NCBI RefSeq assembly: GCF_041765605.1
Contig: NZ_CP168900.1
Span: 822,001-886,000, forward strand
Direction of reading: 5' to 3'
DNA length: 64,000 nucleotides
Source: Listeria monocytogenes
Lineage (GTDB): Bacteria > Bacillota > Bacilli > Lactobacillales > Listeriaceae
Every line of letters starts with the position of its first letter. The first letter of the stretch is position 1. A program made the position numbers and the translations under genes. Positions 1 to 8,563 of the stretch are shown in pieces. Under the pieces are notes generated by a model. It made no database searches. It saw only the letters and a program-made list of their open reading frames with translations, and had not been told where the DNA came from.

Positions 1-59
1 GCTTCTTCTAAAATTCTCGAACCAGCTCGGCCCGTAGCACCAATGATACCAATTTTCAT
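1..59 (-). CDS. NAD(P)-binding epimerase, NmrA-like (5' end only)
   Basis: Only the first 19 codons lie in the window; the rest runs off the left edge. The translation starts MKIGIIGATGRAGSRILEEA, which holds the GxxGxxG dinucleotide-binding fingerprint (GATGRAG) of Rossmann-fold NAD(P)-binding proteins of the NmrA/atypical SDR type. An AGGGGG ribosome site sits seven bases upstream of the ATG at 57-59. The neighbour match to a YwnB-like protein (lmo0794 in EGD-e) is from memory. The substrate cannot be inferred from this fragment. Confidence 0.7.
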   Translation of the reverse strand, partial: MKIGIIGATGRAGSRILEE

Positions 60-142
60 GAAAAAAGCCCCCTATTCATTTTTATGGAATAGATTCTCGT
101 TTGATAGAAGAATTATTCCCGAAAGAGGGGACTGGGAAACAT

Positions 143-1063
143 TTATTTTTTTGCGGCGTTTGCTAATTGTTTGATTTTGGCTGCGGAATAAATGTGAGAA
201 ATCGTGAAAATAATCAGTGCTAACCAAATGAACATGAATGCAAACAATTGCATATGATCGAAACTTTCTTTAAATAGTAATACGCCGAGTGCGAGCATTA
301 ATGTTGGTCCGATATATTGCAGGAAGCCAACCATTGTATAGCTGATTTTTTTCGCAGCAGTGGCAAACAGAAGGAGTGGTATAGCTGTAACGACACCAGC
401 GCCAACTAAAATAATATTGGTTTGTGCCGCGTACTGCATTAATCCATTGGTCGCGAAAAAGATTACATAAATAAGCGCGAATGGCGTAATAATCATTGTC
501 TCAAGGGTTAAACCAGTCCAAACAGATACGGAAACGACTTTTTTAATTAGCCCGTAAAGCGAGAAAGTAACAGCCATACCGATTGCCGCCCAAGGAACAG
601 ATCCAAGATGCCATGTGAGGATTAAAACACCGATAGTAGCAGAAATAACAGCAATAATTTCGCCACGACTCAAGCGTTCTTTTAAGATAACTGTTGCGAG
701 AAGTACGTTTACAAGTGGATTGATGTAATAACCAAGACTTGCTTCGGTCACATGCCCACTATTCACCGTATAAATGAATAAATACCAGTTCGCTGTCACT
801 AAAAAAGCTGCCGCAATAATCGCAATCAGCGTTTTTGGTTTAAGCAATACGTCCTTTGTTTCTTGAAAAACCATCGAAGCTTTTCGCAAACAAACGATCA
901 AAAATAACATAAAAATAAAAGACCATATAATTCTATAGGCCAAAATCTCCATTGGTGGGACATTTGTGACTAGCTTCCAGTAAATCGGAAGGACACCCCA
1001 ACATACATAAGCGAGAGCGCCAGCGATAATTCCGCCTAGCTGTCCATTTTGTTTATTTTCCAT
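143..1063 (-). CDS. rarD: RarD-like EamA family transporter
   Basis: The protein has 306 residues and about ten hydrophobic segments, the size and layout of RarD, a branch of the drug/metabolite transporter superfamily. Family hallmarks visible are the N-terminal GxxxxxxAYVCWGVLPIYWK segment (about 11-30) and the TVNSGHVTEASLGYYINPL stretch in the middle, where RarD proteins carry a conserved SLGYFINPL motif. It should sit in the cytoplasmic membrane; the substrate of bacterial RarD is not settled (it was named for chloramphenicol sensitivity). A GGGGG ribosome site lies 10 bases upstream of the ATG. It follows the partial NmrA-like gene's strand but its 3' end has its own AT-rich gap, so co-transcription is uncertain. 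Confidence 0.85.
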   Translation of the reverse strand: MENKQNGQLGGIIAGALAYVCWGVLPIYWKLVTNVPPMEILAYRIIWSFIFMLFLIVCLRKASMVFQETKDVLLKPKTLIAIIAAAFLVTANWYLFIYTVNSGHVTEASLGYYINPLVNVLLATVILKERLSRGEIIAVISATIGVLILTWHLGSVPWAAIGMAVTFSLYGLIKKVVSVSVWTGLTLETMIITPFALIYVIFFATNGLMQYAAQTNIILVGAGVVTAIPLLLFATAAKKISYTMVGFLQYIGPTLMLALGVLLFKESFDHMQLFAFMFIWLALIIFTISHIYSAAKIKQLANAAKK

Positions 1064-1137
1064 AGCGATGTTAGCCCCCTTTTTTAAACAATAGAACTAT
1101 TTTAGCTTAAAAGGGGGAATAAAGCTACAAAAAAAAA

Positions 1138-1160
1138 TACGAATAGGCTAGCTATTCGTA
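1138..1160 (-). terminator. Intrinsic terminator of the YceI gene
   Basis: A near-perfect inverted repeat (CGAATAG-GCTAG-CTATTCG core) is followed on the minus strand by a run of about ten T residues (A-run at 1128-1137). It lies just past the YceI stop codon. Confidence 0.85.
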
Positions 1161-1170
1161 GTTTCCACCA

Positions 1171-1701
1171 TTATTTGCTTGCTTCGATTTGGATGTTTAA
1201 TTTCACTTCGTCGCCGATAAGTACGCCACCAGTTTCTAACGCAGCATTGTAATTAAGGCCAAAGTCTTTGCGGTTGAATTTACCTTTTGCTTCAAAGCCA
1301 GCTACCATGTTGCCAGTATTTGGATCTTTTCCTGTTCCTTCGTAGCTTACTTCTAGTGTAAGAGGTTTGGTTACGTCGCGAATAGTTAAGTCACCAGTCA
1401 CTTCGTATTCATCATCGCCGTCCGCTGTGATTTTTGTTGCCGTGAAAGTCACGTTTGGATATTTTTCTACATTAAAGAAGTCTTCGCTTTTCAAATGTCC
1501 ATCACGTTGCGCTTGACGAGTGTCAACAGAAGCGGCTGCAACGGAGAAGTTTAATTTTGCAGAAGTTAAATCTTCTGGATCCATTTCGATATCCGCTGTG
1601 AAATCGCTAAATGCACCTTTTACTTTTGATACCATCATGTGTTTTACTTGAAATTCGATTGAACTATGTGCTGGGTCTACGTTCCATTTTTCTACTGTCA
1701 T
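1171..1701 (-). CDS. YceI family lipid-binding-like protein
   Basis: This is a 176-residue protein of the YceI family, a lipocalin-like beta barrel that binds isoprenoid-type lipids in characterised members. Visible family features are WNVDPAHSSIEFQVKHMMVSK at the N-terminus, the DTRQAQRDGHLKSEDFF motif (about 75-91) and the late FNRKDFGLNYN motif. There is no signal peptide, so the protein is predicted to be cytoplasmic, unlike the periplasmic E. coli YceI. A GGAGG ribosome site precedes the ATG. Its match in EGD-e would be lmo0796, which I recall as stress responsive; a sigma-B-like promoter candidate lies upstream. The physiological ligand in Listeria is unknown. Confidence 0.9.
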   Translation of the reverse strand: MTVEKWNVDPAHSSIEFQVKHMMVSKVKGAFSDFTADIEMDPEDLTSAKLNFSVAAASVDTRQAQRDGHLKSEDFFNVEKYPNVTFTATKITADGDDEYEVTGDLTIRDVTKPLTLEVSYEGTGKDPNTGNMVAGFEAKGKFNRKDFGLNYNAALETGGVLIGDEVKLNIQIEASK

Positions 1702-1750
1702 TGTTTCATTCCTCCAAATATGTTTTTTTATAAAAGCATTCTCTTATAAT

Positions 1751-1776
1751 CTAGCCTAAATCCTAAGAAATTAAAC
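1751..1776 (-). promoter_or_regulatory. Candidate sigma-B-type promoter for YceI
   Basis: On the minus strand GTTTAA is followed after exactly 14 bases by GGCTAG. The -35 matches the sigma-B consensus GTTTAA fully, but the -10 matches GGGTAT only in part. It lies 50 bases upstream of the start codon. The spacing is right and the -10 is weak, so this is tentative. Confidence 0.35.
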
Positions 1777-1953
1777 CTGAGAAAAAATACTTTTACGCCT
1801 TAGAAAAGCAATTGCTTAACTGTTTATAAGTAAACTATATCATACTTACTTTTAATAAGCAACTATAAAATCGTACTATAAATATATTTTTTTCGTAAAT
1901 ATGATTGAGTTTTTCGGTTAAAGTGCGTAGAATAGGTTACAAGAGGAGGTTGG

Positions 1954-2418
1954 ATGATGGTAGGAATTAATACAGATACAGAAAATATTAGTGAACTATT
2001 AAAAACTTATTGGTCAATCCAGCGAATTTCAGCGGGATATGCCGATCAAAATGCGGCGAGTTTAGGATTAACGATTCAGCAACTTGCCATGATTAATGTG
2101 ATATACAGCACACCTGGTATTTCAGTGGCGGATTTAACGAAACGATTAATTATTACTGGAAGTTCGGCTGCAGCTAATGTTGACGGGTTAATTAGCCTAG
2201 GTTTAGTAGTGAAATTAAACAAAACAATTCCAAATGACAGCATGGATTTAACACTCAAGCTTTCGAAAAAAGGAGAAGACTTATCGAAACGCTCCACTGC
2301 AAACGCTTTTATGTACAAAGCCATGATGAAAGTATTCGAAAACCTGACCGAAAACGAAATAGAAGAATTAATTCGCCTAAATAAAAAAGTCGAAACCTTA
2401 CTGAAAAAGAGTAAATAA
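1954..2418 (+). CDS. MarR family transcriptional regulator
   Basis: A 154-residue protein with the MarR winged-helix layout: an N-terminal dimerisation helix, then a helix-turn-helix around residues 45-80 (LTIQQLAMINVIYSTPG, VADLTKRLIITGSSAAANVDGL), a short wing and a C-terminal helical dimer arm. MarR proteins bind palindromic operators as dimers and usually release DNA on binding small phenolic or oxidised ligands. Two adjacent ATG codons (1954 and 1957) follow an AAGAGGAGG site; the first was kept, with the second at better spacing. The gene diverges from YceI. The shared 250-bp gap has a 12-bp perfect palindrome (AAGCAATTGCTT, 1806-1817), a possible but unproven operator. Target genes cannot be told from the sequence. 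Confidence 0.85.
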   Translation: MMVGINTDTENISELLKTYWSIQRISAGYADQNAASLGLTIQQLAMINVIYSTPGISVADLTKRLIITGSSAAANVDGLISLGLVVKLNKTIPNDSMDLTLKLSKKGEDLSKRSTANAFMYKAMMKVFENLTENEIEELIRLNKKVETLLKKSK

Positions 2419-2470
2419 AAACATCTCCTGTATCATTCAAGTAAAAATGAATGAACAAGAGATGTTTTTT
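2417..2470. terminator. Bidirectional terminator between MarR and the permease
   Basis: The arms AAAACATCTC and GAGATGTTTT enclose a second inner pairing (ATTCA/TGAAT). T-runs follow on both strands, which serves the convergent genes ending at 2418 and 2470. Confidence 0.8.
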
Positions 2471-3930
2471 TATTTTTGATCAAATTTGCAGTCTTCCAGT
2501 GGAATAACTTTTGTTTTATTTGTAAATTTAAAAGATAACCAGAAAACAAGGAAAATAGGGAGGCCGATATAAGAAATACCGATTTTTTGCCACCAAGCAG
2601 GGTTCGTAAATTCTGGTTTCAAAAATGCCGCGTAATCTTGACCGACAATAACTAAAATACATAAAATCAGTGCTAAAATAGGTCCGAATGGGAAAAATTT
2701 TGCTTTATATTTTAGTTCACTTAAGTCATGTCCTTGTTTGATAAATGCTTTTCGGAAACGATAATGACTGATAGCGATGCCGACCCAAGCAATAAATCCG
2801 GTTAAACCAGAGGCAGAAAGTAACCACGTATAAATCACTGTGCCATTTTCTGTTAGCGTTGTAATGAATGTCATTGCACCAACGATCGTCGTAACAATTA
2901 AAGCTGCCATCGGAATACCACGACGGTTTACTTTACCCAAGAATTTAGGTGCTTTTTTATCGCGAGCCATTGCCCAAAGCATTCTTGTGGAAGCGTAAAG
3001 ACCTGAATTACCAGCAGATAGAACAGAAGTCAGGATAACCGCATTCATCACGGAAGCCGCAAATGCAAGACCAGCTTTTTCAAATACGAGTGTAAATGGA
3101 CTAATTGCCACATCTGTTGCCTCGGCACTAAGTAAATTCGGGTTAGTATAAGGAATAATCATCCCAATAATGAAAATCGCAAAAATATAAAATAACAAAA
3201 TCCGCCAGAATACTTGTTTAATCGCTTTTGGCACGCTGGTTTCTGGAGTGGCACTTTCACCAGCCGCAATACCAACCATTTCTGTACCTTGGAAAGAAAA
3301 TCCAGCAATCAAGAAGGTACCTAAGATGGCAAAAAATCCACCTTTAAACGGAGCATCGCCAGCTGTAAAGTTAGAAAAGCCAATAACTTCGCCGCCAAGA
3401 ATTCCGACAATAGTAAGCACGCCGACGATAAGGAAAATAATAACCGTGGCCACTTTAATAATCGAAAACCAATATTCTGATTCTCCGTAAGCTTTTACCG
3501 AAAGCGCATTTAAGCCAAAAATCAAAATTAAGAAAATCGCGCTCCATAGCCAAGCAGGAGTATTCGGTAGCCAAAATTGAACGATAATTGCAGCAGTGGA
3601 AATATCAACCGCAAGTGTAATGGCCCAGTTAAACCAATAATTCCAACCAAGCGCAAAACCGAAAGCCGGATCAACAAATCGACTAGCATACGTACTAAAT
3701 GAACCAGATACAGGCATATAAGTAGCCATTTCGCCTAAACTTGTCATTAAAAAGTACACCATAATTCCAATCGCGATATAAGCAACCAACGCGCCGCCAG
3801 GTCCGGCAGTATGAATCGCATTACCACTTGCTAAAAATAATCCCGTCCCGATCGAACCACCAATGGCAATCATGGACAAATGCCTTGTTTTTAAGTCACG
3901 ACGAATCTCGCCATGTGTTTCTTTTTTCAC
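2470..3930 (-). CDS. lysP: Amino acid permease, probably lysine-specific (APC family)
   Basis: A 486-residue APC-superfamily permease with about 12 membrane segments. The N-terminal cytoplasmic HLSMIAIGGSIGTGLFLASG motif and the GFALGWNYWFNWAI stretch mark the amino acid transporter (AAT) subfamily that includes LysP. The lysine assignment comes mainly from the leader: an L-box lysine riboswitch lies directly upstream, so uptake of lysine (or a related basic amino acid) is expected to be shut off when lysine is plentiful. Translation starts at GTG after AAAGGGAG. From memory it corresponds to EGD-e lmo0798. Confidence 0.9.
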   Translation of the reverse strand: MKKETHGEIRRDLKTRHLSMIAIGGSIGTGLFLASGNAIHTAGPGGALVAYIAIGIMVYFLMTSLGEMATYMPVSGSFSTYASRFVDPAFGFALGWNYWFNWAITLAVDISTAAIIVQFWLPNTPAWLWSAIFLILIFGLNALSVKAYGESEYWFSIIKVATVIIFLIVGVLTIVGILGGEVIGFSNFTAGDAPFKGGFFAILGTFLIAGFSFQGTEMVGIAAGESATPETSVPKAIKQVFWRILLFYIFAIFIIGMIIPYTNPNLLSAEATDVAISPFTLVFEKAGLAFAASVMNAVILTSVLSAGNSGLYASTRMLWAMARDKKAPKFLGKVNRRGIPMAALIVTTIVGAMTFITTLTENGTVIYTWLLSASGLTGFIAWVGIAISHYRFRKAFIKQGHDLSELKYKAKFFPFGPILALILCILVIVGQDYAAFLKPEFTNPAWWQKIGISYIGLPIFLVFWLSFKFTNKTKVIPLEDCKFDQK

Positions 3931-3965
3931 TATAAATCTCCCTTTCTATTATCAGAGGAAGTGCG

Positions 3966-3998
3966 CAAAAACAGCCAATCTGCAAGAAATTGGCTGTT
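3966..3998 (-). terminator. Riboswitch-controlled terminator
   Basis: A ten-base-pair stem (AACAGCCAAT with ATTGGCTGTT, loop TCTTGCAG) followed by TTTT on the minus strand forms the expression platform of the lysine riboswitch. Confidence 0.9.
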
Positions 3999-4228
3999 AC
4001 GTATTTTACCAACATCATTTTGTCAGATAGCACACCTATAAGAAATTTCGACAAATTCTTATAGCAGTCCAGCCCCTTTAGGAAACTGTCCCAACAACTA
4101 TTTCTAAACAAAGAGAAAATAGTCACTTCGGCGATCAACCTGTTCATTCTTTGTCGTCGGCGTCTTTGTTTCGCCTCGAAAAAATTACTAGTGCATCTCG
4201 CAACCTCTACCTCACCATTTGGATGAGG
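3966..4228 (-). promoter_or_regulatory. Lysine riboswitch (L-box) leader
   Basis: Read on the minus strand, the leader carries the L-box landmarks in order: GAGGTAGAGGTTGCGA near its 5' end (around 4200-4215), the GAGGCGAAACAAAGACGCCG block, the GATCGCCGAAG block and an AAAGGGGCTGG segment, followed by a strong terminator at 3970-3998. This is the aptamer plus expression platform of a transcription-terminating lysine riboswitch upstream of the permease. It begins about 55 bases after the stop of the upstream co-directional photoreceptor gene, with only a small stem-loop (CCTCA/TGAGG, 4210-4228) between. In L. monocytogenes this element has been reported (my recollection) also to end transcripts from the upstream gene. 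Confidence 0.93.
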
Positions 4229-4285
4229 GTTTATATTTGATTATTTACCCATAATAACGGAAAATGGGCTATTTTGCAATATCTT

Positions 4286-5047
4286 TTAGTAAAATTGTAA
4301 TGCTTCTTTGATTGTGCTGTAAGTAGTTAGGCTGGCTAGGTTTTCTTCGTAGCGAATTAATGTCATGGCGAATTTTGGCGAAATTCCGGTGATGATAAGT
4401 TCTACGCCAGTTAATTTCATAAATCCGTGGAACTTCACAAGATTCATTACCGCATCTTCATTAAATTCAGCTAAACCAGAAAGATCCATAATCAAATAAT
4501 CTTCTTTGCCGTGGTCCATGTATTCACTCACATATTCAGACATATGCTGAAAACGGTCATGTGTTAGCGAGCCTATCAGTGGTAACACACAAATATTTTC
4601 TTTGATCGGCACAATAGGCGTGGAAAGTTTCTCGATTTCGGTTAACGATTTTTCGAGTTCCTGTTGATAGTCGTGCTCTGTCGTTACATCTTTTTGAATA
4701 CCAACGAAATACAAATGATTATGATCATCGTAAATCGGTTCAATCGTAAGTTCATTCATAAAAGAAGTACCATCTTTTCGGTAATTTTTTAGTAAAACAT
4801 TCGCAGTTGATTTTTGGTTAATGGCATGACGGATTTTTGCAACTTCTTCTTTGTCAGTATCGTCTCCTTGTAAAAAGTGACAATTGGAGCCAAGTGCTTC
4901 TTCTTTAGCATAGCCGGTAATGTTTTCAAAACCAGTGTTAACAAAAATAATTGGATTATCTTTTTGCTCAGGATCTGTAATGATTACTCCTACGCTAGAC
5001 AAATTTAATGCTTTTAAAATAACATCGAATTGTGGATAAGCGGTCAT
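4286..5047 (-). CDS. rsbL: Blue-light photoreceptor, LOV-STAS stressosome protein
   Basis: A 253-residue protein joining an N-terminal LOV (PAS) domain (about 8-125) to a C-terminal STAS domain (about 150-253) through a helical linker. The flavin-adduct motif reads GSNCHFLQ at residues 53-60, so the photoactive cysteine is Cys56. Blue light forms a cysteinyl-FMN adduct, and the STAS domain feeds into the stressosome that activates sigma-B. Compared with the common GxNCRFLQ motif, Arg is replaced by His. The start at MTAYPQ was preferred over an upstream in-frame codon because AAAGGGGGAG sits about ten bases before it. It matches lmo0799. It has no own terminator; the lysine riboswitch begins shortly downstream. 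Confidence 0.95.
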   Translation of the reverse strand: MTAYPQFDVILKALNLSSVGVIITDPEQKDNPIIFVNTGFENITGYAKEEALGSNCHFLQGDDTDKEEVAKIRHAINQKSTANVLLKNYRKDGTSFMNELTIEPIYDDHNHLYFVGIQKDVTTEHDYQQELEKSLTEIEKLSTPIVPIKENICVLPLIGSLTHDRFQHMSEYVSEYMDHGKEDYLIMDLSGLAEFNEDAVMNLVKFHGFMKLTGVELIITGISPKFAMTLIRYEENLASLTTYSTIKEALQFY

Positions 5048-5199
5048 CTGCGTGTTTCTCCCCCTTTGTAAATACACTCCTATCATACCACGCAAGTGAA
5101 CGAAAACCCAATGTCTAATTTGTGAATTTAATCGTATGTGAGCAGTGCGAAGGAAAAGTTGGAAATGTGGGTGTATAATAGAGTTAGAGGTGATAAGTT

Positions 5200-5553
5200 A
5201 TGTATATAACATTTACAGATAGCGCTAAAAATCGGCTTGCTGCACTACGGTCGAATTTAGAAGGGCGGCTACATTTGTATTATGATACAGAAGGCTGTTC
5301 CTGCGAAAATAGCGGTATTTTCACATTGCGATTAGTAGAAGAGAAAACAGCGGAAGATGACGAAATTGAATCAAACATTGGTCCAGTGCTAATTAAAAGA
5401 TGGACAGAAATGTTTTTAGAAGAAGCACTAACTATCGATTACAACGACACAGAAAAAACCATGATTCTAAAAAGCGATGGTCAGTATTATAATCGTAATC
5501 TACTGCTTGTCACAAATACAGACGAAGTAATTAGTTGCCCAATAACTTCATAA
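5200..5553 (+). CDS. HesB/IscA-like iron-sulfur biogenesis domain protein
   Basis: A 117-residue protein resembling the Fe-S biosynthesis (HesB/YadR/YqkB) fold: MYITFTDSAKNRL at the start, a central CSCENSG cysteine cluster at about residues 33-39, and a terminal TNTDEVISCP segment. Canonical A-type carriers have three cysteines in C...CGC arrangement. Here the arrangement is C-x-C near the middle plus one near the C-terminus, so this is the YqkB-like variant and cluster binding is not assured. The ribosome site GAGGTG precedes the ATG. It is a monocistronic unit with its own terminator. Confidence 0.7.
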   Translation: MYITFTDSAKNRLAALRSNLEGRLHLYYDTEGCSCENSGIFTLRLVEEKTAEDDEIESNIGPVLIKRWTEMFLEEALTIDYNDTEKTMILKSDGQYYNRNLLLVTNTDEVISCPITS

Positions 5554-5560
5554 ATAGAAG

Positions 5561-5596
5561 AAAAGCCTAGGATAAATTTTTATTCTAGGCTTTTTT
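5561..5596 (+). terminator. Intrinsic terminator
   Basis: AAAAGCCTAG(GAT) pairs with (ATT)CTAGGCTTTT, followed by T residues, 8 bases after the HesB-like stop codon. Confidence 0.9.
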
Positions 5597-5704
5597 ATGA
5601 AAAATTCATGAGAAACTGGTGAAACTTTAGACATATAGTTACACTGATCTCTATTTTGTAGTAACATGGAATAGGAAGTTTATACATATGGAAGGAGTGT
5701 CCTC

Positions 5705-6343
5705 ATGGAACAACCATCAGTAGATGAGCTAAAAAATTGGCGAAATGTTATGCTTCTTCACCGTTTTGCGTTAGAAGAAGTCAACACGAAACTTAAGATA
5801 TTGAATGAAGAATTTCAATTTATTCATGATTATAATCCAATGGAACATTTGAAGTCACGTGTGAAGTCGCTGGAAAGTATCGGAGCAAAATTAGAAAAGA
5901 AACAGGTGGATATCACGCCAGAAAATGCACTAAAATATGTACACGATATTGCGGGTATTCGGATTACTTGTTCTTTTGTTTCAGATATTTTTAGAATTCA
6001 CGAAATGCTTGCTGGACAAAGTGATATCACTATCAAACGAGTAAAAGACTATGTAACGAATCCAAAACCTAATGGCTATCGGAGTTTACATTTACTTTGT
6101 GAAGTACCTGTATTCCTGACAAATCGTTCCGAGAAAATGACCGTGGAAATCCAAATTCGGACAGTTGCCATGGATTTTTGGGCGAGCTTGGAGCATAAAA
6201 TTTATTATAAATATCAACAAGAAGCGCCAGAGGAGTTAGTAAAAGAATTACAAGACGCCGCACGAATTATCACCCATTTAGACGAAAAAATGAAAAACTT
6301 AAACGATCAAATTGATCAATATAAAAAAGAAAAAGAAAAATAA
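5705..6343 (+). CDS. relP: Small alarmone synthetase RelP (GTP pyrophosphokinase)
   Basis: A 212-residue single-domain RelA/SpoT synthetase that transfers pyrophosphate from ATP to GDP or GTP to make (p)ppGpp. Seen motifs are HLKSRVKSLESI (substrate-binding basic helix), VHDIAGIRITCSF with the conserved D/R pair, PKPNGYRSLHL with the stacking Tyr, and EIQIRTVAMDFWASLEHKI. There is no hydrolase, TGS or ACT domain, hence 'small' synthetase. The N-terminal MLLHRFALEEVNTKL and overall text resemble B. subtilis YwaC (SasA/RelP) more than RelQ. It is expected to be induced by cell-envelope stress in related species. The ribosome site GGAAGGAG precedes the ATG. Confidence 0.9.
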   Translation: MEQPSVDELKNWRNVMLLHRFALEEVNTKLKILNEEFQFIHDYNPMEHLKSRVKSLESIGAKLEKKQVDITPENALKYVHDIAGIRITCSFVSDIFRIHEMLAGQSDITIKRVKDYVTNPKPNGYRSLHLLCEVPVFLTNRSEKMTVEIQIRTVAMDFWASLEHKIYYKYQQEAPEELVKELQDAARIITHLDEKMKNLNDQIDQYKKEKEK

Positions 6344-6352
6344 TCTAATAGG

Positions 6353-6405
6353 GAGCTTTATTTCTTTGCAAGTGGGATGGATGCAAAGAAATAAAGCTGT
6401 TTTAT
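6353..6405 (+). terminator. Intrinsic terminator after relP
   Basis: A long perfect stem (AGCTTTATTTCTTTGCA with its complement) and a U-rich tail GTTTTATAT. Confidence 0.9.
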
Positions 6406-6471
6406 ATTTGCGAGATAGTTTATTTTGCTTCATAATAATATACGAGAAAAAACGAAAGGGGACGATACATA

Positions 6472-8520
6472 TTGGAGATATTTTTATATGTTTTAGCATT
6501 ACTTGTTGCGATTTTTATTTCTAATTTACTCAACCGGTTTGTTCCCTTTGTCTCGGTACCGCTAATTCAAATCGGTCTTGGTGTATTAATTGCGATTATG
6601 CCGATTACGTTTGATTTGCAACTAAATCCGGAACTTTTTCTAGTAATGTTTATTGCGCCTTTGCTATTTAATGATGGTAGACAGACGGATAAAGCAGCTC
6701 TTTGGGGTATGCGAATGCCGATTTTAGTATTAGCGCTCGGACTTGTATTTGCAACGGTTGTCGTGATTGGGTATTTTGTCCATTGGATGATTCCGACGAT
6801 TCCACTGGCAGCAGCTTTTGCCTTAGCAGCAGCTCTTGCGCCAACGGATGCGGTAGCCGTTAGTTCCCTTTCTGGGCGGATTAATTTACCCAAACGGATT
6901 ATGAACTTGCTCGAAGGTGAGGCATTAATCAACGACGCGTCAGGACTAGTGGCATTCCAGTTCGCGATTGCAGCGATGGTGACCGGCGTGTTCAGTTTAA
7001 TGGATGCGAGTATCAGCTTTTTTGTTATTGCGATTGGTGGTATTTTAGTTGGGCTCATTTTGAGTTGGTTAAAATTCCGATTGTTAAAATGGGTTCGCGG
7101 CCTTGGAATGGAAGATGTTACGTTTCATATGCTTATCCAAATTTTAACACCATTTATTATTTACTTAGCGGCAGAAGAAATCCATGTTTCTGGGATTTTG
7201 GCAGTTGTTGCAGCCGGGATTATGCACTCGATGGAACAAAAGAAAATGGATCCTCAGTTGGTGAAATTAAATGTCGTTTCGCAAAGTACTTGGTCGGTGA
7301 TCATTTTTGTTTTAAATGGCTTAGTATTTTTACTTTTAGGCACACAACTTCCGGCGATTACTGAAGTAGTTTGGAATGATTCAGGAAGTAGTAATTTACA
7401 AGTGATGGCTTACATTTTGTCTATCACGGCGGCCTTAATTTTACTGCGCTTTTTATGGGTATACATATCATGGAGCATCGGCGCGAAGCAAAGGCAGAAA
7501 CAAAATAAAAAAACACAACTACCTAAATTTAGGCCCGTTGTTCTCACATCGCTTTCAGGTGTTCGCGGGGCGGTTACGCTTGCCAGTGCGCTCGCAATTC
7601 CGTTTTTCTTAGATGACGGATCACTATTTCCGCAGCGCTCGCTAATTATTTTTATCGCATCAGGTGTTATTCTTTGTACGTTAGTGATTGCAACATTTAT
7701 TTTACCGTTACTTGCCAAAAGTGAAGAAGTAACAACGGAAGATGAACGAGCTGAAATTGCAACCCGGATTCGAATTTTGAGAAATGTGATTAGAGAATTA
7801 AAAGAGCAGACGCTACCTGAAACGAAAGCAGCAACGGATGAAGTAATTGAAGATTATCGCAAAAGAATTTACGATTTACAGCAAAATAACAGTTCGAATC
7901 GAGGCATGGATGAAAGAGAACGCGCCAAACGATTAGAAATCATCCAGTGGGAACGTGAAAACACCCAAAAAATGACCGATGAAGGACGCATTGTTGCTAC
8001 AGATAGCTATCGTTATCAACACTATCTTAATATGATGGAACAAGCGATCAAACAACGCTTCCGGACAAAAGTAAAAACAGCATGGATGTTCCTTTATCGT
8101 CTCATGATGCTTGTCATTCATCCGAAAAAATGGGGTAGAATCACGCATAAAGTGAAAAAAGGTATTTCTAAAGACAGCGAACGATTCCAAGCAATTCGCC
8201 AATTACGCGAAGATAATGAAATACTCATAATTTCTAAACTCAAAGAACAGTTAACGAAAGAAAATGCCGATATCATTGGACCACTAATTACCGAACACAC
8301 TATTTTCTTAGAACGCGTGAGAAAAGAGCACAGTCCGAGAGGTAAGCGAGCAAAATTCGAACAGAAAAAACGCGAAGTCCAAGTGGTGGCTTTCCAATTA
8401 GAACGTGATATTATTCAGAATATGTTTGAAAAAGGCGGAATCTCGAGAGAGTTAGCCCGAGACTTACGCCAAAATTTAAATATGATTGAAACGTATTTAT
8501 ATGATGACTTTTTAGAATAA
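6472..8520 (+). CDS. Monovalent cation/proton antiporter, CPA1 family (NhaK-like)
   Basis: A 682-residue membrane protein. Residues about 1-420 form the CPA1 Na+/H+ exchanger core with about 12 membrane segments, including the ALAPTDAVAVSS signature and EGEALINDASGLVAF, which supplies the ion-binding Asp pair. The last 260 residues are a hydrophilic, helical cytoplasmic tail rich in charged residues, as in B. subtilis NhaK (YvgP). The role is Na+/K+/Li+ extrusion in exchange for protons. The start is TTG at 6472 after GAAAGGGG. From memory it matches lmo0803. It stands as its own transcription unit between two terminators. Confidence 0.9.
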   Translation: MEIFLYVLALLVAIFISNLLNRFVPFVSVPLIQIGLGVLIAIMPITFDLQLNPELFLVMFIAPLLFNDGRQTDKAALWGMRMPILVLALGLVFATVVVIGYFVHWMIPTIPLAAAFALAAALAPTDAVAVSSLSGRINLPKRIMNLLEGEALINDASGLVAFQFAIAAMVTGVFSLMDASISFFVIAIGGILVGLILSWLKFRLLKWVRGLGMEDVTFHMLIQILTPFIIYLAAEEIHVSGILAVVAAGIMHSMEQKKMDPQLVKLNVVSQSTWSVIIFVLNGLVFLLLGTQLPAITEVVWNDSGSSNLQVMAYILSITAALILLRFLWVYISWSIGAKQRQKQNKKTQLPKFRPVVLTSLSGVRGAVTLASALAIPFFLDDGSLFPQRSLIIFIASGVILCTLVIATFILPLLAKSEEVTTEDERAEIATRIRILRNVIRELKEQTLPETKAATDEVIEDYRKRIYDLQQNNSSNRGMDERERAKRLEIIQWERENTQKMTDEGRIVATDSYRYQHYLNMMEQAIKQRFRTKVKTAWMFLYRLMMLVIHPKKWGRITHKVKKGISKDSERFQAIRQLREDNEILIISKLKEQLTKENADIIGPLITEHTIFLERVRKEHSPRGKRAKFEQKKREVQVVAFQLERDIIQNMFEKGGISRELARDLRQNLNMIETYLYDDFLE

Positions 8521-8523
8521 GAA

Positions 8524-8560
8524 AAAGCCCTAAGAACAACACGATGTTCTTAGGGCTTTC
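8524..8560. terminator. Bidirectional terminator
   Basis: AAAGCCCTAAGAAC pairs with GTTCTTAGGGCTTT between the convergent antiporter and the small membrane protein gene. Confidence 0.9.
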
Positions 8561-8563
8561 TAT

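Noticed and set aside
1806-1817. 12-bp palindrome as the MarR operator
   Set aside because: It is a perfect palindrome but short and AT-rich, and lies 137 bases from the marR start; kept only as a remark.
6567-7058. Long open frame on the minus strand within the antiporter
   Set aside because: It is a shadow of the antiporter; the translation is low-complexity and has no start signal.
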